Source: an uncultured Treponema sp.
GTDB lineage: Bacteria > Spirochaetota > Spirochaetia > Treponematales > Treponemataceae
Assembly (NCBI GenBank): GCA_937877535.1
Contig: CALFJF010000074.1
Coordinates: forward strand, 1-64,000
Direction of reading: 5' to 3'
Length of the DNA stretch: 64,000 nucleotides
The position numbers and the translations under genes are program-made. Positions 9,025 to 16,320 of this stretch are shown piece after piece. The notes under the pieces are model-generated. The model was not told the DNA's origin and ran no database searches. It saw only the letters and a program-made list of their open reading frames with translations. Each line of letters opens with the position of its first letter. Within the stretch, counting starts at the first letter, position 1.

Positions 9025-10286
9025 AAAGAATAATTTCATTGGTGTTTTTATCCATTGTTTTTGTTTTTTCTTTGATGACTCTTTATACCTCGCGGGAATC
9101 CATTAAATATATTGTGAAGAATACCAGCGCGGCAAACAATAATGTTCAGGACTTTAGCTCGAACATCAACAAGGTTCTGAAAAATTATTTTTGGCATAAA
9201 AATGTCATTATAAATTTTTACGGTCTGAGCGAACGATTGTTGGGAAAGAGAGCGTCAAATGACAGGCGGTATTACAGGGATTCTTCCAATATAATGCACA
9301 TTGACCGAGGAGTGCATGATTTTGGCTCCTTTTATAAAGATGTCAATTGGCTAAGTGAATATTGTAAAGAAAAAAGAATTCCTCTTGTTATAAATCAAGT
9401 GCCTGAAAAAGGTATTTTTGGTGATACATATTCAAAACTCGTTGATAGCGAATGTACTACAAATTATATTGGGCGACTAAAAGAAATCGCGATTTCCAAT
9501 AATAATATTTATGTTAATGCCTTTGACCTCCCTGGCAATAATAATTTATTAGATACAGATATTTTTTTCAAAACAGATTTTCATTGTACAACATTAGCGG
9601 AATTGACAGAATTATCGGAGATTGTGAACCAATTGCAGTTTTGTGGAGTCAAGTTTTACAAACCTGAAATAGTATTGGATTTTGATAATTCAGAAAACTA
9701 TGAAAACTTTACTAGAAAATTCATTGGAAACTTATCCAGTCAATATGGTAAATTCTATGCAGGAACTGATAGCTTTGTTTATTATGTACCGAAATATGAA
9801 ACTGATATGCAGAGAATCAATAAATGGGGCGTTGTTTATAAAAGTGGAAAATTTACTGACTCTATGTTAAACGGTCTGTCGGTAGATTCTAAAAACTGGA
9901 AGTATTATGTAACAGATTATCTTAATTGGCCAGAACCTTATTTAGAAATATACAACAATCTTGCGGAAAATGCACCAAATATTCTTGTATTCATTGACAG
10001 CCAGTCAATGCGCACCGTAACGTATTTATCTCTTATGTGCAGCAATGTTACTGTTTTAGACCCAAGATATTTCAATGAAAACAATAATTATTTTGATAAA
10101 ATCAAAGATAAAGCGTATGACGCTGTTATAGTTTTTGCAACTTGTGATTTATACAGGGGGTTGACTTATGAATCAGAATTACCTAACAAAACTACGGGGG
10201 GGGGTATTAGTTTGTATGCTATTTTTTCTCTGCTTGCTTTTACCACTCTTGTTTATCTCGCTAAAAAGCGCAGATTTGTCCGTTAA
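9021..10286 (+). CDS. AlgX/AlgJ-like SGNH O-acetyltransferase (first of two)
   Basis: The ATG overlaps the TGA of the acyltransferase gene (ATGA), so the two are probably coupled. Residues 6-20 are a hydrophobic signal anchor, placing the rest in the periplasm. FFKTDFHCTT at 182-191 supplies the Asp/His pair (about D186, H188) of AlgX/AlgJ/DHHW-type SGNH proteins. VFIDSQSM near 323 is the likely nucleophile block with Ser near 327. It probably transfers acetyl groups exported by the MBOAT protein. The last 30 residues come from reading through poly-G tract 4 in a different frame from the next gene. That accidental-looking tail is hydrophobic and ends KKRR. Confidence 0.75.
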   Translation: MKRIISLVFLSIVFVFSLMTLYTSRESIKYIVKNTSAANNNVQDFSSNINKVLKNYFWHKNVIINFYGLSERLLGKRASNDRRYYRDSSNIMHIDRGVHDFGSFYKDVNWLSEYCKEKRIPLVINQVPEKGIFGDTYSKLVDSECTTNYIGRLKEIAISNNNIYVNAFDLPGNNNLLDTDIFFKTDFHCTTLAELTELSEIVNQLQFCGVKFYKPEIVLDFDNSENYENFTRKFIGNLSSQYGKFYAGTDSFVYYVPKYETDMQRINKWGVVYKSGKFTDSMLNGLSVDSKNWKYYVTDYLNWPEPYLEIYNNLAENAPNILVFIDSQSMRTVTYLSLMCSNVTVLDPRYFNENNNYFDKIKDKAYDAVIVFATCDLYRGLTYESELPNKTTGGGISLYAIFSLLAFTTLVYLAKKRRFVR

Positions 10287-11688
10287 AGAAAAAAGAAATC
10301 TTGCGGCATTCCCTGCGCTAAGGGAAAACGACAGCTGGAACAAGAATTTTTGCAAAGAATTCTCAGCATGGTTTGAAGACCATCTTGGATTTAGAGAAGA
10401 ATTCATAAACATTGCCTCTTGGACAAAGTTTACTATTTTCAACCAATCTCCATCTGAAAAAGTCCATATCGGAAAAGACGGGTGGTATTTTTATACGCAG
10501 GATTACAATATTGATATTGCGCAAGGAAATTATCCAATTACAGAACAACTGTTGGAAGAAATTTTATTTTGCCATAAAGAGCTTCAGAAAAGATTAAAGG
10601 AAAAAGGCATTGAATATGTTGTCATTCTTCCAACGAGCAAAGTGAGCATTTATCCTGAGAAATTACGCATTGGAAAAGGAAAGGTCATAAAAACGCCTGT
10701 AGATTTGGTTGCGGATTATCTTGAGGAAAACTCTGACATAAAAGTCGTTCGCCTAAAAGATTGTCTGCTTGATGAAAAGAACGACAGGCAGGTTTATTAC
10801 AAAACTGATACGCACTGGTCACATGCAGGAGGATATGCCGCATATAAACAGATATTGCAAAAATTCAAGGAGTGGGGATTTGTTTCAACTGAAGAAATGC
10901 CCGTAGAAACTAGTTTTTATGAAAGTGAGGCAATGGGGGAATTTGAAGATATGATGGGAATAAAACTTCCAAAGGAAAAGATTCTTTTTTCAGATTTCAA
11001 AAATCAAAGAGCGCAAGCAAACACGGATGCTAAGACTGCCGTTTTCAAAAAAATCCTCGAGGATGAAGGTGTTTGGCATGTTGATTTGGCAAGCTTGTAT
11101 ACCAATTCTTCTTCAAAATCTAAATCTGTGATGATTTGGGGAGACAGTATGTTTCAGCCGGGCAGGCTTGTTACAGAAACCTTGGCAGAGAACTGCTCGG
11201 AATTGTACTACATATTTGCAAGCAACGACGGTCCTGTAAGAGAACGCTTGCTTAACGAATTGAAACCAGATGTATTTGTTTATGAATCAACTGAACGATA
11301 TACAAGTTTGGTTCCTGCAAGAATCCTTCAATACTTGACGCTTGAAAGCAAGAAACCGTTAGGCGAATATAAAAACAACTTTGAGAAGATAGAATTTGTT
11401 AATGACAATATATATGTTACTGTAAAAAATACAAGCAGTGCATCATGGGATATATTGAATGAGGTGCGTCTGGGTATTATTTACAATGGTAACGATACTG
11501 GAAAACGTATAAATCTTCCTGTAAACAAAACAATTAATACTGGTGGAATTTATACATTTGTTGTTCCTAAAACTTTAATCGCTGGCTTAGAACAAAATAA
11601 AATTGAATTCTTGATGCTTCAAGAAGGAATTAGTTATTTTGAAGAAAGATGTGGCATGAAAAATAGCAACGGGAAGTTACTTCGGTGA
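10168..11688 (+). CDS. AlgX/AlgJ-like SGNH O-acetyltransferase (second of two)
   Basis: A 506-residue protein with an N-terminal membrane anchor (residues 11-32), then WFEDHLGFREEF near 68, typical of AlgJ/AlgX/DHHW proteins. The catalytic YYKTDTHWSHAGG follows at 210-222 (about D214, H216), and a GDSMF nucleophile block at 325-329 (about Ser327). A beta-rich C-terminal segment of about 100 residues may bind polysaccharide. It overlaps the previous gene by 119 bases. Codons 10-13 are the G9 tract, so the current length keeps this gene open; one G more or fewer would stop or shift it near codon 12. Confidence 0.88.
   Translation: MNQNYLTKLRGGVLVCMLFFLCLLLPLLFISLKSADLSVKEKRNLAAFPALRENDSWNKNFCKEFSAWFEDHLGFREEFINIASWTKFTIFNQSPSEKVHIGKDGWYFYTQDYNIDIAQGNYPITEQLLEEILFCHKELQKRLKEKGIEYVVILPTSKVSIYPEKLRIGKGKVIKTPVDLVADYLEENSDIKVVRLKDCLLDEKNDRQVYYKTDTHWSHAGGYAAYKQILQKFKEWGFVSTEEMPVETSFYESEAMGEFEDMMGIKLPKEKILFSDFKNQRAQANTDAKTAVFKKILEDEGVWHVDLASLYTNSSSKSKSVMIWGDSMFQPGRLVTETLAENCSELYYIFASNDGPVRERLLNELKPDVFVYESTERYTSLVPARILQYLTLESKKPLGEYKNNFEKIEFVNDNIYVTVKNTSSASWDILNEVRLGIIYNGNDTGKRINLPVNKTINTGGIYTFVVPKTLIAGLEQNKIEFLMLQEGISYFEERCGMKNSNGKLLR
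10196..10204 (+). repeat. Poly-G tract 4 (G9) in the overlap of the two SGNH genes
   Basis: Nine consecutive G read in two frames at once. G9: the upstream protein ends at 10286 and the downstream one is in frame from ATG 10168. G10: the upstream protein ends at TAT-TAG right after the tract and the downstream one is frameshifted. G8: the upstream frame runs into the downstream gene, giving one fused protein of about 890 residues, while the ATG 10168 frame stops at TAG. All three were read directly from the sequence. Confidence 0.85.
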
Positions 11689-11762
11689 GGGATTCTAGTC
11701 TTCTCGGTGTTGAAATGTGCGTCGAAGCCTACACAACGCCACAGATAAAAGTGAGTGATTAT

Positions 11763-12818
11763 ATGAAAATCATAAAAAAGACCAAGACTTTTTTTCGTGT
11801 GCTAAAAACTTCTGGTATTCATGGCGCAACGAAGTTGCTTTTTGAAAGAATTATCGGTGTTACAAACCGCATATCTTCAAACAAAATGCGCAAGGCATGG
11901 AATGTAAGGCAAGGGGAATCACTTTCGCCAATCGCTTTTGGCATGAGTCTGAGAGCATACAGACGGCAGAGGAATAATCATTTTTCGGAAAATATAAAAT
12001 TTTCAATTCTCGTTCCCCTCTATAACACTCCAAAATCATTCCTCTTGGAAATGATTGGTTCTGTTTTGTTTCAGACATATTCGAACTGGGAGTTGTGCCT
12101 TGCCGATGGCAGCGATGAGAATCACGGGTATGTGGGGAATATTTGTGAAAATTTTGTGAAAGCAGATGAGCGGATAAAGTACAAGAAACTTGAAAAAAAT
12201 GGAGGCATATCTGAAAACACTAATGAGTGCGTAAGAATGGCATCAGGTGATTATATTTCGCTTTTTGACCACGACGACTTGTTGCATCCATCTGCGTTGT
12301 ACGAGACGGCAAAGGCTGTTTTTAATGACGATGCGGAGTTTATTTATACAGATGAAGCGATTTTTCAAAGTCCAAATTTGCATAGTATCGTTGGTACGCA
12401 CTTGAAAAAAGATTTTTCACAGGCACTGCTTGAAACAAACAATTATATCTGCCACTTCACCTCATTTAAAAAATCTCTTTTGGATGGATTTTGCTTTGAT
12501 TCAGAATGCGATGGGGCGCAAGATTTTGACATTATATTGAAACTCACAGAGCGGACTCAAAAAATTGTTCATATTAGAAAGTGTCTTTATTATTGGCGTG
12601 CTTCTCCTTCTTCAACAGCAAGTAGCTCATCGGCAAAGTCCTACACAACAGAAGCCGGAAAACGTGCGCTTGAAAAACATTTTGAGCGGATTGGAGAGAA
12701 AGCAGAGGTTCTATTGACGGAGAATCCAAACCAATATCAAATTGTGTATGACGACAAGAATAAACAATCGCCACAGGCTGAAAATAGTTTTGTTACAAGG
12801 TTTGAAAGAATTTTCTGA
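11763..12818 (+). CDS. Family 2 glycosyltransferase
   Basis: GT-A fold glycosyltransferase, last gene of the polysaccharide locus. Features are IKFSILVPLYNTPKSFLLEM, FQTYSNWELCLADGS, NGGISENTNEC and the metal-binding DHDD in SLFDHDDLLHP, followed by YTDEA and a CDGAQDFDIILKLTER segment. The preceding 80 residues (MKIIKKTKTFFRVLK...) are a basic helical N-terminus often seen in rhamnosyltransferase-like members. I chose ATG 11763. The frame is open back to GTG 11685, which overlaps the previous gene's TGA (GTGA), so a 377-residue version coupled to that gene is possible. Confidence 0.87.
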   Translation: MKIIKKTKTFFRVLKTSGIHGATKLLFERIIGVTNRISSNKMRKAWNVRQGESLSPIAFGMSLRAYRRQRNNHFSENIKFSILVPLYNTPKSFLLEMIGSVLFQTYSNWELCLADGSDENHGYVGNICENFVKADERIKYKKLEKNGGISENTNECVRMASGDYISLFDHDDLLHPSALYETAKAVFNDDAEFIYTDEAIFQSPNLHSIVGTHLKKDFSQALLETNNYICHFTSFKKSLLDGFCFDSECDGAQDFDIILKLTERTQKIVHIRKCLYYWRASPSSTASSSSAKSYTTEAGKRALEKHFERIGEKAEVLLTENPNQYQIVYDDKNKQSPQAENSFVTRFERIF

Positions 12819-12935
12819 CATGCTCGTCAAAGCGATTTGAGTTCTTTATATGCCTTATGAACAGAAACTCCCGCTTGCTTAATTGCTTTCGCTAATGCTA
12901 TTTTCAAACAACTTTTGTTCCATTACACTTTTTTT

Positions 12936-13310
12936 ATGAAAATCTTGATGCAGTTTGCGTTGATTTTGGGGATTTGCGTGGTAGGGGAGGCAGTTTCGGC
13001 GGCACTGCCGATTGTTTTTCCTGGAAGCATTTGCGCAATGCTCATTCTGCTTTTGTTGCTTTGCCTAAAAGTTGTTCGCATTGAAAATCTTGATTCTTCG
13101 GGGCTTTGGCTTCAAAAAAATATGGCGTTTTTCTTTTTGCCTGCAAATATCTCAATAATGGAAGAGTTTGGTCTTATTTCAAAAATGTGGATTCGGCTTC
13201 TGTTTATTGGAGTGACGACTACAATCATAACATTTGCGGCGGCGGCAGGGGCAGCAACGCTTGCTATCATAATTCAAGAAAAACTCAAAAAAAAGGAAAC
13301 TGAAAAATGA
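12936..13310 (+). CDS. lrgA: CidA/LrgA family membrane protein
   Basis: A 124-residue inner-membrane protein with about four hydrophobic segments, including FPGSICAMLILLLLL and the conserved NMAFFFLPANISIMEEFGL segment. LrgA works with LrgB; the pair is linked to control of murein hydrolase activity, overflow-metabolite transport and cell lysis. It overlaps lrgB by an ATGA. The start is the ATG 12936; no strong ribosome binding site is visible. It stands apart from the polysaccharide genes by a 117-base gap with no clear feature. Confidence 0.85.
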   Translation: MKILMQFALILGICVVGEAVSAALPIVFPGSICAMLILLLLLCLKVVRIENLDSSGLWLQKNMAFFFLPANISIMEEFGLISKMWIRLLFIGVTTTIITFAAAAGAATLAIIIQEKLKKKETEK

Positions 13311-14008
13311 GTGAGATTTTTCAAAACGTGTATAATTCTTGCATTGACACCCCGTTTTTTGGAATCGTGCTTTCGATTATTGCTTACAAAATCGGATTTT
13401 TTCTAAAAGAAAAAACAAAACTCGTCATTATGAATCCGCTTTTGATTGCAACGATTATTATCATTTTGTTTCTTGAACTTACGCATATTCCTTACGCTTC
13501 TTATAAAAAAGGCGGCGACATTTTGATGATGTTTCTTTCTCCTGTAACTGCCGTTCTTGCAATTTCGATGTACAATCAGCGGAAGGTGCTTTTTGAAAAT
13601 CTCGTTCCGCTCGCTGCGGGCGCGATTTGTGGAGCAGTCGCTTCGGTTTGTTCGGTTTACATTCTTGGCAGGATTTTTTTGCTTGACGATGTGGTCATTC
13701 GTTCCATGCTTCCAAAGTCTGTAACAACGCCCGTCGCGTTTAGTCTTAGTCTTGGAGTCGGAGGAGTTCTTCCTCTCACAATGTTGAGCGTGATTACGTC
13801 AGGCATTACAGGTGGCATTCTCGCTCCAAAACTCGTGCGACTTTTTCGCGTATCGCACCCCGAAGCCGCGGGAATCGCGATTGGAGTTTGTAGCCACGCA
13901 GTTGGCACTTCCACGGCGCTCGAAATGGGCGAAATCTACGGCGCAATGAGTTCCGTCGCAATCGGCTGCACAGGACTTGCCACAACTGCCATTTTTATGT
14001 TTTTGTAA
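13307..14008 (+). CDS. lrgB: LrgB family membrane protein
   Basis: A 233-residue polytopic membrane protein, the partner of LrgA. Conserved LrgB blocks are LPKSVTTPVAFSLSLGVGG near 145 and CSHAVGTSTALEMGEIYGAM near 202, which form the recognisable C-terminal half of the family. The ATG overlaps the lrgA stop (ATGA at 13307-13310), so the two should be made together. The length is normal for the family. Confidence 0.92.
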   Translation: MSEIFQNVYNSCIDTPFFGIVLSIIAYKIGFFLKEKTKLVIMNPLLIATIIIILFLELTHIPYASYKKGGDILMMFLSPVTAVLAISMYNQRKVLFENLVPLAAGAICGAVASVCSVYILGRIFLLDDVVIRSMLPKSVTTPVAFSLSLGVGGVLPLTMLSVITSGITGGILAPKLVRLFRVSHPEAAGIAIGVCSHAVGTSTALEMGEIYGAMSSVAIGCTGLATTAIFMFL

Positions 14009-14337
14009 AGCGGGGCGGGGCGAAAAGCCACGTCCCGCAATTCCTTGAGAGAAAAACGGCGGGCGGGGCGGGGCGAAATAAAATCCCCCAAAAAAAAATC
14101 AAAAAGAAAAAGAAAGGCGGGCAAAAAAGCGCGCGAACAAACACACAAGTCTATTCCGCGTAGCGGAAAAAAAAATTTTGAATTTTTCGACAAATGTATA
14201 GTTGTAATCTGTATTTTTTTTGGTGCTTGATTTTGTTATAGAAAAAACAAAAAATTGATAAAAAATTTTGCTCAAAAAGAGGGGGAGGCGAATGTTCATT
14301 TTTGAAAAAAATCGCTCGTTCTAAAAAAGGCGAGATG
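14009..14337. other. Intergenic region between lrgB and the rpsF promoter
   Basis: No gene seen. The first part contains two copies of a GCGGGGCGGGGCGAAA-like word about 50 bases apart (near 14010 and 14062), then long A-rich and T-rich runs. A short hairpin CCGC-GTA-GCGG near 14157-14167 is followed by a run of nine A. Read on the minus strand that would be a weak terminator, but no minus-strand gene is present to use it. Confidence 0.4.
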
Positions 14338-14366
14338 TTGACCAAGTGTGGCAAAAATGCTACTAT
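14338..14366 (+). promoter_or_regulatory. Sigma-70 type promoter for the rpsF operon
   Basis: TTGACC (14338-14343), 17-base spacer, TACTAT (14361-14366). The predicted transcript would start near 14373 and give a leader of about 50 bases before rpsF. Confidence 0.7.
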
Positions 14367-14370
14367 TTCG

Positions 14371-14412
14371 CTTGTACCCTTGGAGTCGTTTTGACTTCCA
14401 AATGTCCACAAG
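14371..14412 (+). promoter_or_regulatory. Candidate S6:S18 autoregulatory leader of rpsF
   Basis: A two-part stem lies just upstream of the rpsF ribosome binding site. The outer helix is CTTGT (14371-14375) with ACAAG (14408-14412). An internal loop contains ACCC on one side and ATGTCC on the other. The inner helix is TTGGAGTC with GACTTCCAA (one bulge). A leader RNA bound by the S6:S18 dimer is known upstream of rpsF in many bacteria, and here rpsF and rpsR share an operon. The match to that motif is by shape only. The outer 3' strand ends at the AGGAG, so folding could hide it. Confidence 0.45.
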
Positions 14413-14421
14413 GAGAAATAC

Positions 14422-14715
14422 ATGAATAAGTACGAACTTATGACTATCTATCCGATTGAGGATGATAAGTTCAAGGCGGGAGCGGAGTCTGTCCGTTCGA
14501 TTTTGGCGCAATTTGGCACAACGATTGACGAGGAAAAGCCTTTTGGCGACCGCGATTTGACCTACGAAATCAACAAACAAAAACGAGGACGCTTTGTTCT
14601 TTTTACAATCAAGGCAAATCCTTCAAAAATCAGCGAAATCAACAAGCAATTCAAACTCGTTGACAATCTTTTGAAATCGCTTTTTGTAAAAATCGACGAA
14701 AAAAAATCGGCGTAA
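14422..14715 (+). CDS. rpsF: 30S ribosomal protein S6
   Basis: A 97-residue protein with the S6 fold pattern: MNKYELMTIYPIEDDKF at the start, then FGDRDLTYEINKQKRGRFVL, ending in a short basic tail. It binds the central domain of 16S rRNA together with S18, encoded 580 bases downstream. AAGGAG lies seven to eight bases before the ATG. First gene of the rpsF-ssb-rpsR-rplI block. Confidence 0.97.
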   Translation: MNKYELMTIYPIEDDKFKAGAESVRSILAQFGTTIDEEKPFGDRDLTYEINKQKRGRFVLFTIKANPSKISEINKQFKLVDNLLKSLFVKIDEKKSA

Positions 14716-14758
14716 AAATAAAAATCTATAAATCCATTTGCAAATCAGGAGTTGAACT

Positions 14759-15262
14759 ATGGCGGACGTAAATACCGTTGTGATTGTTGGACATCTTACT
14801 CGTGACTTGAATCCGTCGGACGAACGCGAATTCGCCTATACTCCAAACGGAGTTGCACGGGCGAACGTGAGTGTTGCGGTGAATACTCGACAAAAAAACG
14901 GTGAGCAATGGGTTGACGTGGCAAATTATTTTAACGTCACGATTTGGGGAAAGTCGGCGGAAAATTTGAAGCCTTATTTGACAAAAGGAAAGCAGATTGC
15001 TATTGAAGGAAATCTGCGTCAAGACCGCTGGCAAGACAAAGAAACGGGAAAAACGCGTGATAAAATCTACATCGTTGCGAACAACGTGCAGTTGCTTGGA
15101 GGGAATCAGCAGCGAACCGGCGGAAATCAAGGACAAGGGTATCAGCAACCCGCTCCAGTTCAAACGCAGCCTTCGTATCAGCAACAGTACCAACCAAATC
15201 CTGCTGGAGTACAAGGATACTCTGGGGATATAAGCGATTTTCCCGATGAAGTTCCGTTTTGA
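14759..15262 (+). CDS. ssb: Single-stranded DNA-binding protein
   Basis: A 167-residue SSB. The OB-fold domain covers about residues 1-110 (VVIVGHLTRDLNPS, FNVTIWGKSAENLKPYLTKG, IYIVANNVQLLG). A Gln/Pro/Gly-rich flexible linker follows, then the acidic tip DISDFPDEVPF, the standard SSB C-terminus that recruits DNA-repair and replication proteins. It coats single-stranded DNA during replication and repair. Its place between rpsF and rpsR is the classic arrangement. AGGAG precedes the ATG. Confidence 0.97.
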   Translation: MADVNTVVIVGHLTRDLNPSDEREFAYTPNGVARANVSVAVNTRQKNGEQWVDVANYFNVTIWGKSAENLKPYLTKGKQIAIEGNLRQDRWQDKETGKTRDKIYIVANNVQLLGGNQQRTGGNQGQGYQQPAPVQTQPSYQQQYQPNPAGVQGYSGDISDFPDEVPF

Positions 15263-15295
15263 TAAACGGATTTTGAGCAATAGGAGAAACAGAGT

Positions 15296-15619
15296 ATGGC
15301 AGACGAATCAACAACGAACGAAGTTGAGAAAACAAGCATCGAAAGTGAAGCACAGGTGGCGACGGACGGACGAGAAGGCGAAGAAAAAAGTTCACGTGGC
15401 AAAGGAAAAACCTTTTTCAGAAAGAAGGTTTGTCGTTTTTGCACAAACAAAACGCCAATCGATTACAAAGACGTTGAAACGCTCAAACGGTTCACTACGG
15501 AACGCGGAAAGATTCTTCCAAGGCGAATTACAGGAACGTGTGCAAAACATCAGCGCGAGTTGACGGTGGCAATTAAACGTGCGCGCAATATTTGCTTGCT
15601 TCCGTTCGTTACCGAGTAA
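15296..15619 (+). CDS. rpsR: 30S ribosomal protein S18
   Basis: The conserved S18 core occupies about residues 38-107: [20 protein letters not shown], then [20 protein letters not shown], then [20 protein letters not shown]. Cysteines in the CRFC motif and the later Cys/His suggest the zinc-binding form. The first 37 residues are an acidic, low-complexity extension not found in most S18 proteins. AGGAG precedes the ATG. The S6 partner is two genes upstream. Confidence 0.96.
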   Translation: MADESTTNEVEKTSIESEAQVATDGREGEEKSSRGKGKTFFRKKVCRFCTNKTPIDYKDVETLKRFTTERGKILPRRITGTCAKHQRELTVAIKRARNICLLPFVTE

Positions 15620-15649
15620 AAGATTCTAAAAGCAAAGAAAAACAAAAAA

Positions 15650-15679
15650 CTTGGCAATCCTACTCCTGGTGATGCCAAG
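15650..15679 (+). promoter_or_regulatory. Hairpin upstream of rplI with loop complementary to its ribosome binding site
   Basis: CTTGGCA (15650-15656) pairs with TGCCAAG (15673-15679). The 16-base loop contains CTCCT, which is complementary to the AGGAG (15694-15698) that serves rplI. No T-run follows, so it is not a plus-strand terminator. It may be a translational control or mRNA-processing element. Confidence 0.45.
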
Positions 15680-15705
15680 CAAAAAAAATCAAGAGGAGCT
15701 TGAAA

Positions 15706-16230
15706 ATGAAAATTATTTTGAACGACGATGTGTCGCATTTGGGTGAAAAGGGCGACGTGAAAAATGTTGCCAACGGTTACGCGCGAAATTATCTTTTCCC
15801 GCGTTCTTTGGCAGTTCCTTATAATGAGGAATCTGTGCGCTACTTTGAGTCAATCAAAGAAGAAATCGCAAAGAGAAAAGAGGCGAAACGAAAAGATGCC
15901 GCAAGTCTTAAAGATAAACTTGAGGCTCTTACCGTGGAACTTTCAATGCCAGCGGGTGCAAACGGTCGACTTTACGGCGCGGTCAGTGCGCAGACGATTG
16001 CGGATTATCTTTCAAAGAACGGATTTTCTATTGAACGCAAGCGAATCGATATTCCAGGACTTGCGATAAAATCGGTTGGAAATTATCACGCGACCGTTCA
16101 TTTGTACGAATCGCAAACTGCTGAACTCAAAATTGCTGTGAAAAAGCAATCCGACGAAAACGCAAAGGCTGAAGCGGCGGAAGAAAAAAAGAACGAAAAG
16201 AGCGAAGAGAAAAACGCTAAATCTGAATAA
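15706..16230 (+). CDS. rplI: 50S ribosomal protein L9
   Basis: A 174-residue L9. The N-terminal domain shows MKIILNDDVSHLGEKGDVKN and VANGYARNYLFPRSLA, the rRNA-binding face. A long connecting helix rich in Lys/Glu follows, then the C-terminal domain (GRLYGAVSAQTIADYL). The last 30 residues are a Lys/Glu/Ala-rich extension beyond the usual end. The start is ATG 15706, seven bases after AGGAG; a TTG at 15700 is too close to that site. Confidence 0.96.
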   Translation: MKIILNDDVSHLGEKGDVKNVANGYARNYLFPRSLAVPYNEESVRYFESIKEEIAKRKEAKRKDAASLKDKLEALTVELSMPAGANGRLYGAVSAQTIADYLSKNGFSIERKRIDIPGLAIKSVGNYHATVHLYESQTAELKIAVKKQSDENAKAEAAEEKKNEKSEEKNAKSE

Positions 16231-16256
16231 TTCGATTTTTTTTTGACAAATAAAAA

Positions 16257-16286
16257 GGGGCGCGGACAAAAATGCGCTCCTTTTTT
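16257..16286 (+). terminator. Rho-independent terminator after rplI
   Basis: GGGGCGC (16257-16263) pairs with GCGCTCC (16274-16280), with one G-U pair, followed by six T. It ends the rpsF-ssb-rpsR-rplI transcript and lies upstream of the chosen dnaB start. Confidence 0.75.
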
Positions 16287-16320
16287 GTCTGAAATCAAAA
16301 AAAATGAAGGGCGAACAAAA

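Noticed and set aside
12819..12935. Minus-strand KIALAKAIKQAGVSVHKAYK reading between the last glycosyltransferase and lrgA.
   Set aside because: Only about 27 codons with no start or family match. It could be the tail of a lost gene but is too short to support.
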